Below, in pieces: positions 1 to 12,000 of a stretch of 64,000 nt of DNA; positions within the stretch are counted from its first letter, which is position 1, and each line of letters starts with the position of its first letter. The notes under the pieces are model-generated. The model made no database searches. It saw nothing but the letters and a program-made list of their open reading frames with translations, and was not told the DNA's origin. The DNA comes from Seminavis robusta (lineage: Eukaryota > Bacillariophyta > Bacillariophyceae > Naviculales > Naviculaceae): assembly GCA_903772945.1 (NCBI GenBank), contig CAICTM010000007.1, forward strand, positions 186,001 through 250,000. Reading direction: 5' to 3'. Position numbers and translations under genes: made by a program.

Positions 1-1183
1 GCAACCGAAACTTAGAAGCAAAAATCGGTTCCGCCCTTTCTTCGTCCGGCTGGACTGGAAACCATCCTGTGACTGATATGTCTTCTTCCACCAACAACAC
101 ATATAGTCCACTCAGTCACGTAGATCCCATCTTAAATGCGTCATAGCAACATTGCAAAATTCACCGTTCGCAACCAAGGATTGATAAATCTAGATCTGTC
201 CATTCACCCTTCGAATTTCAACCAATAGAGTGAGAAGAATCAAACTTCGGATTCAAGCCACGTACCTCATTGTGCCTCACAATAAGTGTTCCGCCGAAAG
301 CAAATTCTTCGGACTGCCCTCCAGCCCTTCAGAAAAGGTTCGCAAAGACTTTGGTCCATTGGTCCAAGGGAATTGTCCACCGCCGACACCGGCTACATAG
401 CTATTTTAAAATAGCACAAGCTTTGAGCTACTAGTACCAGGTAGTACGGCACAGTATCAGTTACGTGTATTTGCAGCTGCTATCATCGTAATCCGGTACC
501 TACCGGTATGTACCAATACGCCTTCCACCACAATCTATGCAATGACCAGGTACAGCCTACTCTACCGGTAGCTAGCAAGTAACCCAAATCATACTCAAAT
601 AGAGTGTGGCCTAGTGAAGCGTGACAGTCCTGCAGCCACGAATCCACAACTGTGTGGTTGGCTGATGGCTACCGTACGGCTTTGGTTCTTTTGCGTCCAT
701 GAAGCCATTACACAAACTACTGGGGGCCAGCTGGCTACCGGTATCCAGCTCTGGGAATCGAATCAATCGAATCGAATCCTTGTCATTAGACCCAGCCTTT
801 GCGGAACAGGGAGCATATTATAAGAGTGATTATTAGCAATTTTGGCTGTCCTAGTAGCTGTATTTGCAGAAGACTCCGTATTGCCTCGATTCGGAAACGT
901 ACCGCTCATAGCTTTCGCATTGGGCACAATAGACTTACTGAGGAAGTCTGAGGAATTGCTTCTCCAACCGAGCACGTTCTTTGCTGAGCTTGGCTCTCGC
1001 GTGAGTGGCACAACTTCAACACTTTCAACTTTTTACAGTTCGCTCTATGCAAGCTGTAAGCAGCTGTTCGCTTCTCTGCTAATCATGAAGCGAAAACCTA
1101 GCAGAGCTGTTTTATACTACATGAGTAGAGCACCGGTACAAGTACCAATAGGGGTGCAATTCGAGGTTGGAAGTACTAGTAAG
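1..1183. other. Intergenic, no gene recognised
   Basis: No frame here shows a recognisable domain, a signal peptide or a splice pattern. The stretch holds several short palindromes of the TACCGGTA and GCTAGC type, for example around 500-570 and 740. Confidence 0.6.
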
Positions 1184-2245
1184 TCAAAGGGATGGTTCAT
1201 CAGAGTGGTCCTTGTGGTCTCTGTTGCTTGTCCACGTTTCCTGAGCTTCAACCTGACTTTCCTTTGCATCCTTGCTGATAGTGCTCCCGCTACCGGTACT
1301 GGTACTGGTACTACTTATCATCAATGGTGCCATGGCTGCTTCTCTCAAAAAGGGAGGCGGGATCAACTTGGATTCATCTTGAGGGCATGTCTGTTCCGAA
1401 AGGTACGCTTGCTTCAGTCGAGCCACAGCATCTTGAATGGGAATCACATAGGTCACTCCTTCGGCAATCTTGACCGTGTTGATTCCAATGACATGGCCAT
1501 CAATGTTCACTAGTGGTCCTCCGCTGTTGCCCACATGACAAGCCGCATCGGTTTGAATGTACCGTTTGTTTTGGAACCGGCGGTGTGCGTTGGACACAAT
1601 TCCCACCGTGACGGTATTCTCCAATTGCAAGGGTGCTCCCACAGCCACGACGAATTCCCCGGCACGGACCGGGCCACTCTCCCGGTGCAAGAGCTGGGAC
1701 ACAGGCAATGCACGACTACTACCATCCACCGGCAGTGGCTCAATAAGGGCAACATCTTGATGAACATCAAATGCAACGATTCTTCCTGGAATTCGTTGGT
1801 GATGAGTGGTGGGGTTCTGGTGGTCGTTGATTTCCAACCAGACCGTTTTGTGCTCGTGCAACGTCTGATTGCTTCCAAACTCTTGAGGGGTCAAGACACA
1901 GTGCGCATTGGTCATGATCAGGGGCGTGGGCATCCTACTGCATGGTACTACCGGTAGTAGCACATCCCGGGCATCCACGACGAATCCCGAACCATTCCCG
2001 CGTTGGTTGCATCCGGCCTGAACCTCTACACGTACCACCGAAGGCAATACTTTCTCGACGGCATCAGCTACGAAATTGCGAGACAAAAACGAACGACTAA
2101 CGGAAGCTGGAGCATGCGGCAATGCATTGGCTGGGAATTCGTTGGGGTCGCACTTGGCCGTTGTTTTGGAGGCGTACGCGGCCGTCGCTGCAGCCGCTGG
2201 CAACAGCTTGACCAACGAAGAAGCAACTCGGGATGACAGCATCAT
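1184..2245 (-). CDS. HtrA/DegP-like trypsin-family serine protease lacking a PDZ domain
   Basis: This is a 353-aa single-exon gene for a serine protease of the HtrA (S1C) family, which cleaves misfolded proteins. The complete triad is visible: His115 in MTNAHC, Asp164 in HQDVALIE and Ser241 in GNSGGPL. The following GHVIGINT and VTYVIPI stretches are typical of HtrA. The N-terminus (Ala/Ser/Leu-rich with Lys and Arg, about 1-30) resembles an organelle targeting or signal sequence, so a mitochondrial or plastid site is possible. Most HtrA proteins carry one or two PDZ domains after the protease. Here the 75 residues after the protease are low-complexity Ser/Thr and charged residues with no PDZ visible. 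Two ATGs lie in tandem at the start, and I took the first. The family call is firm; the location is inference. Confidence 0.92.
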   Translation of the reverse strand: MMLSSRVASSLVKLLPAAAATAAYASKTTAKCDPNEFPANALPHAPASVSRSFLSRNFVADAVEKVLPSVVRVEVQAGCNQRGNGSGFVVDARDVLLPVVPCSRMPTPLIMTNAHCVLTPQEFGSNQTLHEHKTVWLEINDHQNPTTHHQRIPGRIVAFDVHQDVALIEPLPVDGSSRALPVSQLLHRESGPVRAGEFVVAVGAPLQLENTVTVGIVSNAHRRFQNKRYIQTDAACHVGNSGGPLVNIDGHVIGINTVKIAEGVTYVIPIQDAVARLKQAYLSEQTCPQDESKLIPPPFLREAAMAPLMISSTSTSTGSGSTISKDAKESQVEAQETWTSNRDHKDHSDEPSL

Positions 2246-3007
2246 GGTGAAATCAAAAAGTCAGTGGATTCGATTCAACCAACCAATTCAACAACAAAAC
2301 TGAAAGCGCAATGGAGGCAACAACTGGAATGATCACTTCATGGCCCACTACTAGACTAGTACCTCTATCTGCTCAACAAACACTGGCTATGCAAGTGAGC
2401 AGAACTTGGAGGGAAGTTGCAACCAATGACGAGAAAAACTGACCGTGTGACGTCAGAGACAGTCAGGACGCACGTTTTCTCGGCGTTGATGGAATCTAGA
2501 TTCACACAGGTATCCAATCTGTGCTGATGCCAACTGCTCCCCAGTCACTGGAGTAAATGAAGATCAAGACGTTGCTCCTTTCTCCCACCTCACAATCATC
2601 GTGCCGTTGCATTTCAGATTGCTCAATGAGCCCGAAGCAGGAACATGCTTCACTCTTCGTTTCCAATGCTCTTTTTTGTCGCGGTGTGTGCTGGAGTGGA
2701 TGGCTACATGTAGCTAGCTTTGTGAAAGCCAGCCAGGGAAGTAGTAGTATGCATTTTGTTTACTAGTTTATTGTAATATATATCATCAATCAAATAATGT
2801 GCAATCAGGCAATATGCAAAGAGGTTCGCTTTTGAAGCACAACGGCTGTTGGGTCCCCTCGTCTTGTGATGCGCTCGATCAGCTGTCTAACTTCTGACTT
2901 TTAAAGACAGCGAGAGTCTCATTACAAGTAATCGTTCGAGGGGCACATGCACCGCAAAATGTAGCAACGGTGGTCCAGCCAGACTCTACCAGGCACACCC
3001 AGCGAGT
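2246..3007. other. Intergenic, no gene recognised
   Basis: This is the 5' side of the HtrA-like gene and the 3' side of the DOMON/YHYH gene. Only short unsupported reading frames are present. Confidence 0.6.
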
Positions 3008-6000
3008 TTAGAGGAGCGTTCCGCGGAGAGCTCGCTCTCCTCCATCGCGGCCTACAGCAACTCCCGCCTCGTTGTCAAACAGGATAGAGTTCTCGATTCC
3101 TCCTTTGGGGCACATCTTGTTGGTGGTGTGGTAGGTGAAAACTCCAACCTCTCCTCGCAGGCATGGGGGTGCAAATGGAGGGTCCACTGTCATGTAGTAT
3201 CCATAGTTGCCATTGCTGTCCGTCTTGCCGTTGCAAACGTCAAGACCTGTGTCGGCAAAGGCGGCACCACGTTGGAGCATTCCATTGTCATCGTAGGGAC
3301 CAAAGATGGGGAACCCATCGCGAGCAAATCCAATCACAGGACTGGCTGGGCCAGATTCGGGAAACTGCGCTGCCATATCTTCATAGTCGCGGGTGGCGTT
3401 TCCTTCGTCATTGATCCACCACTCATGCGAGTCTGCAAATGCTACGCCCAGGGATTCCATGAAACAAATCGGGGGGATGTGGTAGTGGTATTGGTGCTTC
3501 GTGTCAGAGTGCCCGTTGCACATGTCATAGGCCCAAGTTTGTCGATGGCTGTCCAAAAGAACACCGTTCGAGAGAATTCCTACAACGTCATCGTCCAAGG
3601 GTTTGGGATCTCCGAGTGTTGGCTCCTTGGGAATGATCATCGTGTAGTGTTGGAACAAGGGATCGTAGGTTCCAACGTTTGTGGTCTCGTGACTTCCTTG
3701 ACTGGATCCACATCCGCTTCCACAGCCACCGCAGCCACCACAGCCACCGCATCCACCACATCCAGAGGCTCCACATCCTAAAATCGATGGAGCGAGTGCG
3801 ACGAACATTGAGAGAAGTCAGACGAAGGATCATTCATGGGCGACGCAACGACAAACACGGGGGACAGTCATGCGCTTACCAGATCCGCAAGAACCGCAAC
3901 CCGATGCACCACAAGCACCACAAGCCCCGCAACCCGATGCACCACAAGCACCACATCCTGAAAGAACGAAGGGAAAAGTCAGACGACAGAGACACACAGC
4001 GACCAATGCGGGTGATAGTCTGCCACTTACCGGCCCCACAGGCAGCCATTGAGGCGGCACTATTCATGTTCACGGTAAATGGGTGGCGACCGCTGTGATA
4101 ATCAAGAGAGTTGGTGAAGCCATAAGCCACGAGGAACTTGTTTTCACCATTCTTTTTGATGCTCACGTCTCCGACATCCAAGGGAGTTGTGAAGGAAAGC
4201 ACTGTATGGGTGTCGTTCTGTTCAATGTTCTTGCTGATCAGATTCTGCTCATTAGCCAAAGTCACTAGCGGAACAGCGTAGCCACCCAAGTTGTATTTGC
4301 CAGGGTTTGCAGCGCCAACAGGTTCGTCGGGGAGTCCAATGATGGCAGTGGAACCAACCATTACACCATTGGGACTAATTCCAAATCCAACCCATCCTTC
4401 ACCTATTTGGGAAACAAAAAAGATGGTCATTAATATCAAGGCCCAACATCGTGTCTAAGAGAGCACGCAGAAAGTCCACCCACCTTCATAAATCACTTCC
4501 GCTGAAAAGGTTTCATCGCCACTGGCAGCGTCAACTCCAAGCATGTAGGTAATAGTCACCCCAGGGAGTTCAGCAAAGGTAAGTGAAACGGGCGCAGAAG
4601 CGTGTGCGCCAGCTCCACCTGAAACAGAAGAAAGATCGAAGCCACAAGTTGTCAGACGGGATCGTTCTTCACGTGACTATCTTGACGCCAGAAACAAATC
4701 AGAGGTTCTTACATCCTGCAGCGCATCCTGCGGCACACCCAGCACCGCATCCTGCACCGCATCCTGCGGCACACCCAGCACCGCATCCAGCACCGCATCC
4801 AGCACCGCATCCAGCACCGCATCCAGCACCGCATCCAGCACCGCATCCTGCACCGCATCCTGCACCGCATCCTGCACCGCATCCTCCAGCTCCACCTGAT
4901 GCAATAGAGCAACAAGAAGTCCGTGATGGTAAGACAGATGACTTTTGAGGGATGATTGGGGTCAAAAAACTTCAGCAAAACTCACAATCACCTGCGGCGC
5001 ATCCTCCAGCTCCACCTGATGCAATAGAGCAACAACGGTTTCAGGGAGGGTAAGACAGATGGACTTTTGAAGGGTGATTGGGTAAAAACACTTCAGCAAG
5101 ACTTACAGTGTCCTGCACCGCATCCTGCACCGCATCCTGCACCGCATCCTGCACCGCATCCTGCACCGCATCCTCCAGCTCCACCTGATGCAATAGAGCA
5201 ACAACAAGTCCGCGAGGGTAAGACAAATGGACTTTTCCGCCGGATTGGGGTCAAAACGCTTAACAACACTCACACCCGGCCCCACAGCCTACATTGCTGT
5301 GGCTAGGGCGATCGCATCCATGGTATCCCGCTCCACAGCCAGCTCCACATCCAGCCCCGCAGCCAGCCCCACATCCAGCCCCACATCCAGCGCCACAACC
5401 AGCGCCACAGCCAGCACCACCTAGAATGCAAGAAAGGCAGAAAATGTAAGCATTGTACTAGTAGAGCTGGTAAGCTGTTGACCGTGGGCCACTCACAACC
5501 GGCATAGCAGCCAGCACCGCCTATCAGGAAGCAAGAAAGACGAAGCAGGTTGAGGAAAACGCCATACACTGGCTTCAATGCTGTTGACATGCTTGTGCTG
5601 CAAGCAGGCGGCATCAGGGACTTTGACCTCTTCCAACCACTCTGATTTACTCACATCCAGCTCCGCAACCAGCTCCGCAACCAGCGCCGCAACCAGCTCC
5701 GCAACCAGCGCCGCAACCAGCTCCGCAACCAGCGCCGCAACCAGCATCACAACCAGCTCCACATTGAAGGTTTCTGTTGTCGCCGTCGCCTTCGCCTCCA
5801 AAGTAAAGGCCCAAATCAATCGACACATATCCACGGGAAGGCCATCCATGGCTTGACGAAGACGAACCAGCGCTTGGTTTGGAGGCTGAGTCCAACAAGA
5901 CGGTATCAGGAAGTGTGAGCACGAGCTGTAATCCCTGGTTGGCCCAGATTGCTGCGTTCAGTTACTTACAATCGGCCCCACAGGCACCGCAAGCACCACA

Positions 6001-7238
6001 GGCACCACTCGCTCCACATGCACCGCAAGCTCCACAATGGTCAGCTCCGCAGGCACCACATGCACCGCAGGCGCCACCTTTATTTCCGAGAGGAAAGAGA
6101 CACAACATTAGGATTGGCAAAAAGCGTGTATGTAAATCGCAGCCATCAGGATCATCCACTCACATCCCGCACCACAAGCACCACAAGCTCCGCACGCTGC
6201 GCTTTCCTCCGGAGGACAGTCGTCCAGGTCGACAAAAGCGGATGGATCTTCTTGGAAATGTGGGACGGTTCCGTTGCTTCCAACCATGTTGTCGTGATCA
6301 GGACATCCGTTGGATTCAATGTAGATGCTGTTTTGGGTCTCAGTGACGACAACATCCGAGCGGTAGCACATGTTGTTGTCATTGGCGCTTGGAGAATCGG
6401 AATCTTCGCAGACGACTTGAGTGGTGGGAGCTCCGCTGTAGGGTCCCGTTGTGTTGTCCATGTCTGGATCGTAGTCCCAGGGATCTTCAATGGTGGCATT
6501 GTATACGAGAAGGTGGTCTTGCTGGATGTAGTCCACAGTTCCAACCACAGAATCGTCTTCTTCATAGACAACGGTGGCGCGAGGAAAGGGGCCCTTGGTA
6601 CCGGCTTTAATAAAGTCCACAACAGCAGCCTATGACAAAGCAAGGCACAGCAACGCAAGATCAGAAGAAAAAGGGTCAGAGGCGTACCGTACACATAGAC
6701 AACCATGGCATGCAGCAAATTTGAAGCACCAGACATAACTAGCTAGCTAGCTAGCCAGCTATCAGCTAGCTAGTGCCTCGAGTTACGTACCTGACTAGCA
6801 TCTCCTGCGAGATTCAAGAGAATGGAATGGCGACCATCTGCGTCGGTAGGGAACTCGCTGAGCAAGGAGTACCCAGAGTTTTCGCAAACGGGCAAGAGCA
6901 AGCACCACCCGCTGTGGAGTTGAGGAGTGTACAAAGCGTTGATCCGATCAGGAGTGCACGCTTCAGTGGGGGCTTTGTCCTTGCAAAGATTGACGCACTG
7001 CACGAAAGGGGTTGAAAAGCAAAGGAAAGGTAGATCAGTCAGTCACAGCTCTTACTCAGTACGGTAACAGTATCGGGACATGTAGCTAGCCACAATAGCT
7101 ACATGTAGCTTAGCTTAGCTTAGCTTGGCCTACCTGATTGTCCATAATGTATCCCGTCATGCGGACCTCAGCAGCATCCGCTGTCATCGTCAGCATAGCC
7201 ATTGAGGCCAAGCTCGTCAAGATGGTTGAAATAAGCAT
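3008..7238 (-). CDS. Secreted 14-exon protein: N-terminal Cys domain, Cys-Gly repeats, DOMON, YHYH domain
   Basis: I rebuilt the gene from splice sites and frame. Exons on the minus strand: 7238-7134, 6997-6791, 6629-6164, 6077-5970, 5795-5655, 5520-5497, 5420-5274, 5184-5107, 5015-4986, 4895-4713, 4618-4484, 4402-4031, 3957-3880, 3777-3008. Phases join without a break into 947 aa. Residues 1-23 are a signal peptide. Residues 24-110 hold a GYIMDNQC...HSGWCL...C-SGY Cys domain. Residues about 250-500 are CGAG/CGAC repeats. A DOMON fold (about 500-655) includes GWVGFGISPNG and SFTTPLDVGD. A second Cys-Gly patch precedes a YHYH domain (about 720-925, KHQYHYHIPP). DOMON domains often bind heme or sugar; YHYH function is poorly known. 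Exons 4-13 are all phase 1-1. The acceptor of exon 5 is ambiguous by a few codons. An extracellular or wall-associated place is inferred. Confidence 0.85.
4713..4895 (-). repeat. 12-bp tandem repeat encoding Cys-Gly-Ala-Gly units (exon 10)
   Basis: The exon consists almost entirely of a 12-bp unit (plus strand AGCACCGCATCC or TGCACCGCATCC) encoding C-G-A-G on the minus strand, with a few units altered to GCAAG. Homologous but diverged units fill exons 4, 5, 7 and 8. Confidence 0.9.
4896..5273 (-). repeat. Three copies of a duplicated intron with its flanking exon edges
   Basis: The introns at 4896-4985, 5016-5106 and 5185-5273 are clearly copies of one another. Each begins next to the shared plus-strand segment CACCTGATGCAATAGAGCAA, then has a GGTAAGACA-type core, a TGGACTTTT-type stretch and a final AAC-CTTCAGCAA-like stretch before the donor. 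They flank exons 8 and 9, so whole exon-plus-intron units were duplicated in tandem. Confidence 0.85.
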
Positions 7239-9073
7239 CTTGTGTTTGTCTGAAGCAATGGATCGGTTGAATGGGGTAGAATAGATTGTGTAGCAACTTG
7301 ATAGCTGGCTGGATATATTGTAGCTACTAGTACTAGCTAGTAGATGGCTGCTGGCAAATCAAAATCAAAATTATGAGAAGAATGAATGAGGGTGGTTTGG
7401 TGGGAAACGGCGAAGTTTTCAGGTGAGGAATGGCGTTCAAATCCCACGCGAGTTGGTAGGATAGCCCCTCCGAGGATCTTTCCCTTCCCAAACTGGCTGC
7501 GTTCCTGTTTTTCTAATACCAAGGCTACGGAGCTGCTACAGCAAAGATCTCGAGCTGTTTGAAAGATGGATCGACTAGGTGGGATATATGGCCCACCGAA
7601 GCAACGGTACCGGTGAGATGTATGTGGCTGAGATAGAGAGAGTCGATGCGTCTGATTCAAGCAGCAATCAATTAGGGCAACGTCTCCTTTAGCCCTTCCT
7701 CTCACGACACTTCGTTTCGATGTTGACAATCGACTCCCGGCGGTTCGCTGCAAGGAGCTGCTGCCTTCAGTTTGTTAAGTCGTCAGCGGCAACTTGGATT
7801 GAAGGCTGCCGGAGCAATCTTTGCCTCCAATGCTCGAGCAGTTTCAATGCCACAAACGTCAGTTTTCGAAGAAAAAATGAGACGCCGTGATGGGTCGCTG
7901 TTGCAAAGATCTTTGTTCCCAGCAACGGATTTAACACTGTTGCAGTACCATGCCTGTGTTTCTTACACGGAGGCTGGGACTTGAACATGGTCGCGGATTT
8001 TACTATAGAAGCTGTGTAGTCTCCCGGGACGACACACACGTTCCTGGAACAACCTACAAAGTCCAACGTTGCCCAAGCAACAAGTGAATTTGGTGAGAAG
8101 TAAGTAAGAAGACACACTTCGGAGAGCCAATTGGGCCAGAGGACTTAAGACTGCAAAAGGATTGAACGGAAACGAAAGTGGGTTGGACAAAAACCATTCT
8201 TTCCCCAGTGGCAGGACACCAACATACAATGTACAATCGCAGCATCGCAGCTCCAACGCTCCAGCCCATTGGGGCTGCAATGCTGCAATACGTGCACATG
8301 ACATTGTAGCAGTTCTTTCAGCCTCCTTGCTAGTTCGGACAGGTTGGCTTGTGGCCGATGGCCGATGTTGATGTGGGTTGCCTGACACCTGACAGTCGAG
8401 CCATCAAGTTTTTGCTTCATACTACTAGTCTAGCTAGCTACTACTGTGAGTATGGGATATAGCTCTAACCTGCCCACGAACTCTTTGCAGCTCCAGCTCA
8501 AAAGTGTCAGCCTGGCTAGCTAAGCAACAAGGTAGCTGGCTTAATTCAGCGGAGGTAGCTCAGGCTGGAGGACACTTTCTATTGGGCCACCTAGCTAGTC
8601 AACTTGTTGATCAACACATGGGACGCCAGTTTTTTGCATGTCAACAACTGATTGCCTCTCAGGTCTCAGGCAGAACATTCCTTACTTCACAATGTCATGT
8701 GGGCTCGGTTCCTTTTCTGTTTGCATTAGGCTTTTGGCAGGAAGAACGTCTAAACGCAGGTGACGTCTAAAGCCAAGCCGTTCAGCTGGCTTAATTATTC
8801 CACGATATGCTCCAGAAAGTCCATCGTGGAGTGCTCGGATCAAACTCGGTCTTGGAAGAAAGCTCCACTGACTTTGCTAAGCAGCCAGAGAATTTCTGCC
8901 ACTGAACAGAAGAATGCGACTGATGAATGGAATTAGTGCAATACTATTCTTATATGAAGCAATGGAGTAAATATATATCTATGCATATCTAGCAAGAGTG
9001 CGCGTAAGAGGGTTTCGTTGGAGGTCGAGGTTGAAGAATAGGTAAGGAACGCACTGCACTCATTGGTCCCTGT
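7239..9073. other. Intergenic, no gene recognised
   Basis: Several overlapping frames of 60-140 codons exist on both strands, but none has a domain, signal peptide or convincing start. The stretch is treated as upstream DNA of the DOMON/YHYH gene and downstream DNA of the cyclase/PDE gene. GCTAGC palindromes recur near 7320 and 8430. Confidence 0.55.
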
Positions 9074-12000
9074 TTAGACATCTATCAGATTGGTGTCGTG
9101 TTGACTGCCTGGCAACAGCAGACCTCGCTGGAGCTTCAGGTTTCCTTTCTCGCCATACTTTTCACGGCATTCTTGGAGCATCTCTTTAACTGCAGCCTCA
9201 CCCTTGAGCTCCCATTCCGCCCGATTCTTCAAAGCATAATTCAAATACTCATCGCTGGAAACTCCAAAGACACCACACTCCTTCAGTTTTCGTGTAAGAG
9301 GAATGATATAGTAATCAAAGAAGCCTGAACAAGAACATGGAAGAGATGGAAGAGATGGAAGGAATCAAATTGAAGGATGAGGGCCGGAGCAGGAACCTTG
9401 GAGTCTGGTGACATTGAGCTGCCACTTACCGAACTCCCCCTGGAACCAGAATTCACTTGGGTCCTTTTCCATTCTGCCATTGAGGTAAGCCAAGTAAAGT
9501 TCTTCAAATAACTTTTGGTTCCATTTCCTACGATTTTTGACGGTGGACAATCAGCATTTGAGATACAGACGCACCACTGGAGTCACCATACTTGTTAGAC
9601 AAGGAGTCCAACTTACCTGTACACATGCCAGTGTTGCATGGTGTGACTATAGTAGAAGAGAGAAAACGTCCCAACGCGCATGAGACTTTTGACGATCATG
9701 CTACGAGCAGCATCCACAAGCATGCGTAATATCTTTTTGTACCTGATGTCGGAGGCCTGAATGATGTGTTCAATCTGCAGTAGCGAATCAAAAGTTGAGC
9801 ATACACTTTGCCTGAGGAAAATTTCCTTTCGGGTGTAGGTAGTCTTTTAAGAATCACGTACCACAATGGTTGCCTTGCGGTTGACCGCGTCTCTTTGATG
9901 CTCTTGAGGTTGCTTCCCGGAAATAGCTCCAGCAGCATCACCAGTATTGAAGGCCTTTTCCCATCGTGCATGGCGTAGTTCTTTCAACTCCTTATCTACA
10001 ATGTCGGTCGCCATGACCGACTGCAAAGATGCGAATGACGAGGACAAAGGCGGCGCGGTAAAGCGAGACGTTGTGCGATTTGAGCCAGGATTGCAAACCC
10101 CCAAGTGGATCGAGACGACGTACATTAACCACCAGCTGCCGAAAGTGGACCATATCCTCCTGCTTCGGGAAAAGGAAAGATCGCAATATCTCAAAGCGGG
10201 GCTCCATCAGCAGATCCCAGCTCAGATCCAATGAGTTCTTGGGGCGGGCAGATAAGGATTCAAATACGTGAGCGAATGCAAGGGTTCAAAAACTGGATGG
10301 CTTTTCCTCGACATCACATTAGTGACAAGACAACAAACCTGTTCAGCGACACTCCTATTCTTGTACTTGGCAGCAATGGAAACGCCTTCCTTGACCAATT
10401 GTACATTGCTAACACCAACATGATCTGTTGCCAGTAAAGTCGGTGAGTATGGCAGGCACAACACAACAACGAATCGTCCGAAGCGACTCACCAACATCGT
10501 GGATCAAAGCAGAAAAGGCACAGGAGAAGAGTGTCAAAGGGGAGCTGGTGATGCCATATGTATGGCTGGGGTGGAACAAGGATGAGCTTGAGTTAGTGAA
10601 ACCCGTCCAATTGGAAGCCATCAAAAACAGCGCACAGCTTCAGACGCCAAAACTTACTCGTGAAGCTGAGCAGCAGCCTCGCAATGGCTTTCGATATCCT
10701 CCAAATCAGACGGAGCCTGTGACAAATCATTTTGAAGCTAGGATGTGAGCAAAGAGGCACTTGAAGGGTGAAAACCAGTTCTCGAGAAAGGATTTCTTAC
10801 CACAATACGACTCATGAGCTTTGTCACTGGGCGCAAGAAACAATTTGTGATCGAAGACGTGAGCACCGGTTACTGCTGAGCATGTCATCACCTGGGACAG
10901 TATCATAGGATAGAAGGCGTAACTTACCACTCAACACGACATGACTGTCAAAGAGTACCAGGCGAAGAGGGAAAACGATGAGTGAGTCTGTGACTGGTGC
11001 ATGGGTTCTGCGTAGAAGTGGACACGAAATGATGTAATGAATGTGTACCTGGCATGGTCAAAGTTGTGGACTGCCAGGAGTAGGACAAGAATTCCAACGA
11101 AAATCATTGTTAGGATCAAACGTGGTTGAGAATACATCGAGTGACGTCCCTGACACTTACAAGGGTTTTTATTGTACATCTTGGCAATCTCGCCCACGAG
11201 CAGGTGAAGCTGAAGGACAACATCAGGTGGGATTTCAACCTCGCTAGGGTCTTGTTGAGTAGACGCCTGGGACCACTCTGGCAATCTAATGATTTCCTTA
11301 ACTTCATCCAGCGGTCGGCTCCGCAATTCGAGGAATCCTGAAGCTAATGGACGCTTCGAAACAGATTTTTTTGTACGAGAGCATCGACTTGCAACCACAG
11401 GCTTCAATAGCTGCAGAAGTTGTTGCACATTCCAGTCAATCAGTCGGTTGGTTCTCCCGTCGAGGCCAACCACAGGCTTCCAGATCTTTGCAGCGCCGCT
11501 ACTGCGGACATTGTTTTGGATTACCTCGAGGCTCGTGCGAGAAGCAACACTGACCGCCCTTTCAGCATCCACATTCACAAAATAGCTCTCAATGAATCCT
11601 TTGCCTTTGATTTCGGTCAAGTCTTGACGCTTTTCCAGCCATTTCTCCTTTCCCGCATCAATGATGTGTTGAGCTGTTTCCCAACTACAATGGATCCGGC
11701 CTCTTCTACTCGTCGACTCCAGCCTCGAGCAAACATTCATTGTGTCACCGAATCTGTTTTGGTCAACAAAGGAAAACATGGAAACACAAGGTCAGGTCAG
11801 TGCCTTGCAAGTCAGAGGGTTCAAGGTAGGTGGATGAGGCAAAACACGCACAACTGGAACCTGGCTCTATCTCCACGGAGCACGCCAGCCTGTACATGTT
11901 GAGATTGAGAAATTTAGAGACCGGTGCCACGAGGAGTGAAGTGAAGCACACAGCATCACATCACGTGCGACTCGACTCTAGCTAGCTAGCTTACCGTCAC

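Noticed and set aside
842-1513. Plus-strand frame of 223 codons
   Set aside because: It overlaps the 3' end of the HtrA-like gene on the other strand and has no domain; it is a shadow frame.
4713-5184. CRISPR-like regular repeats
   Set aside because: Units are 12 bp, contiguous, in frame, and encode C-G-A-G inside a spliced eukaryotic gene.
7337-7753. Minus-strand frame of 138 codons
   Set aside because: No domain, signal peptide, motif or leader; composition looks random.
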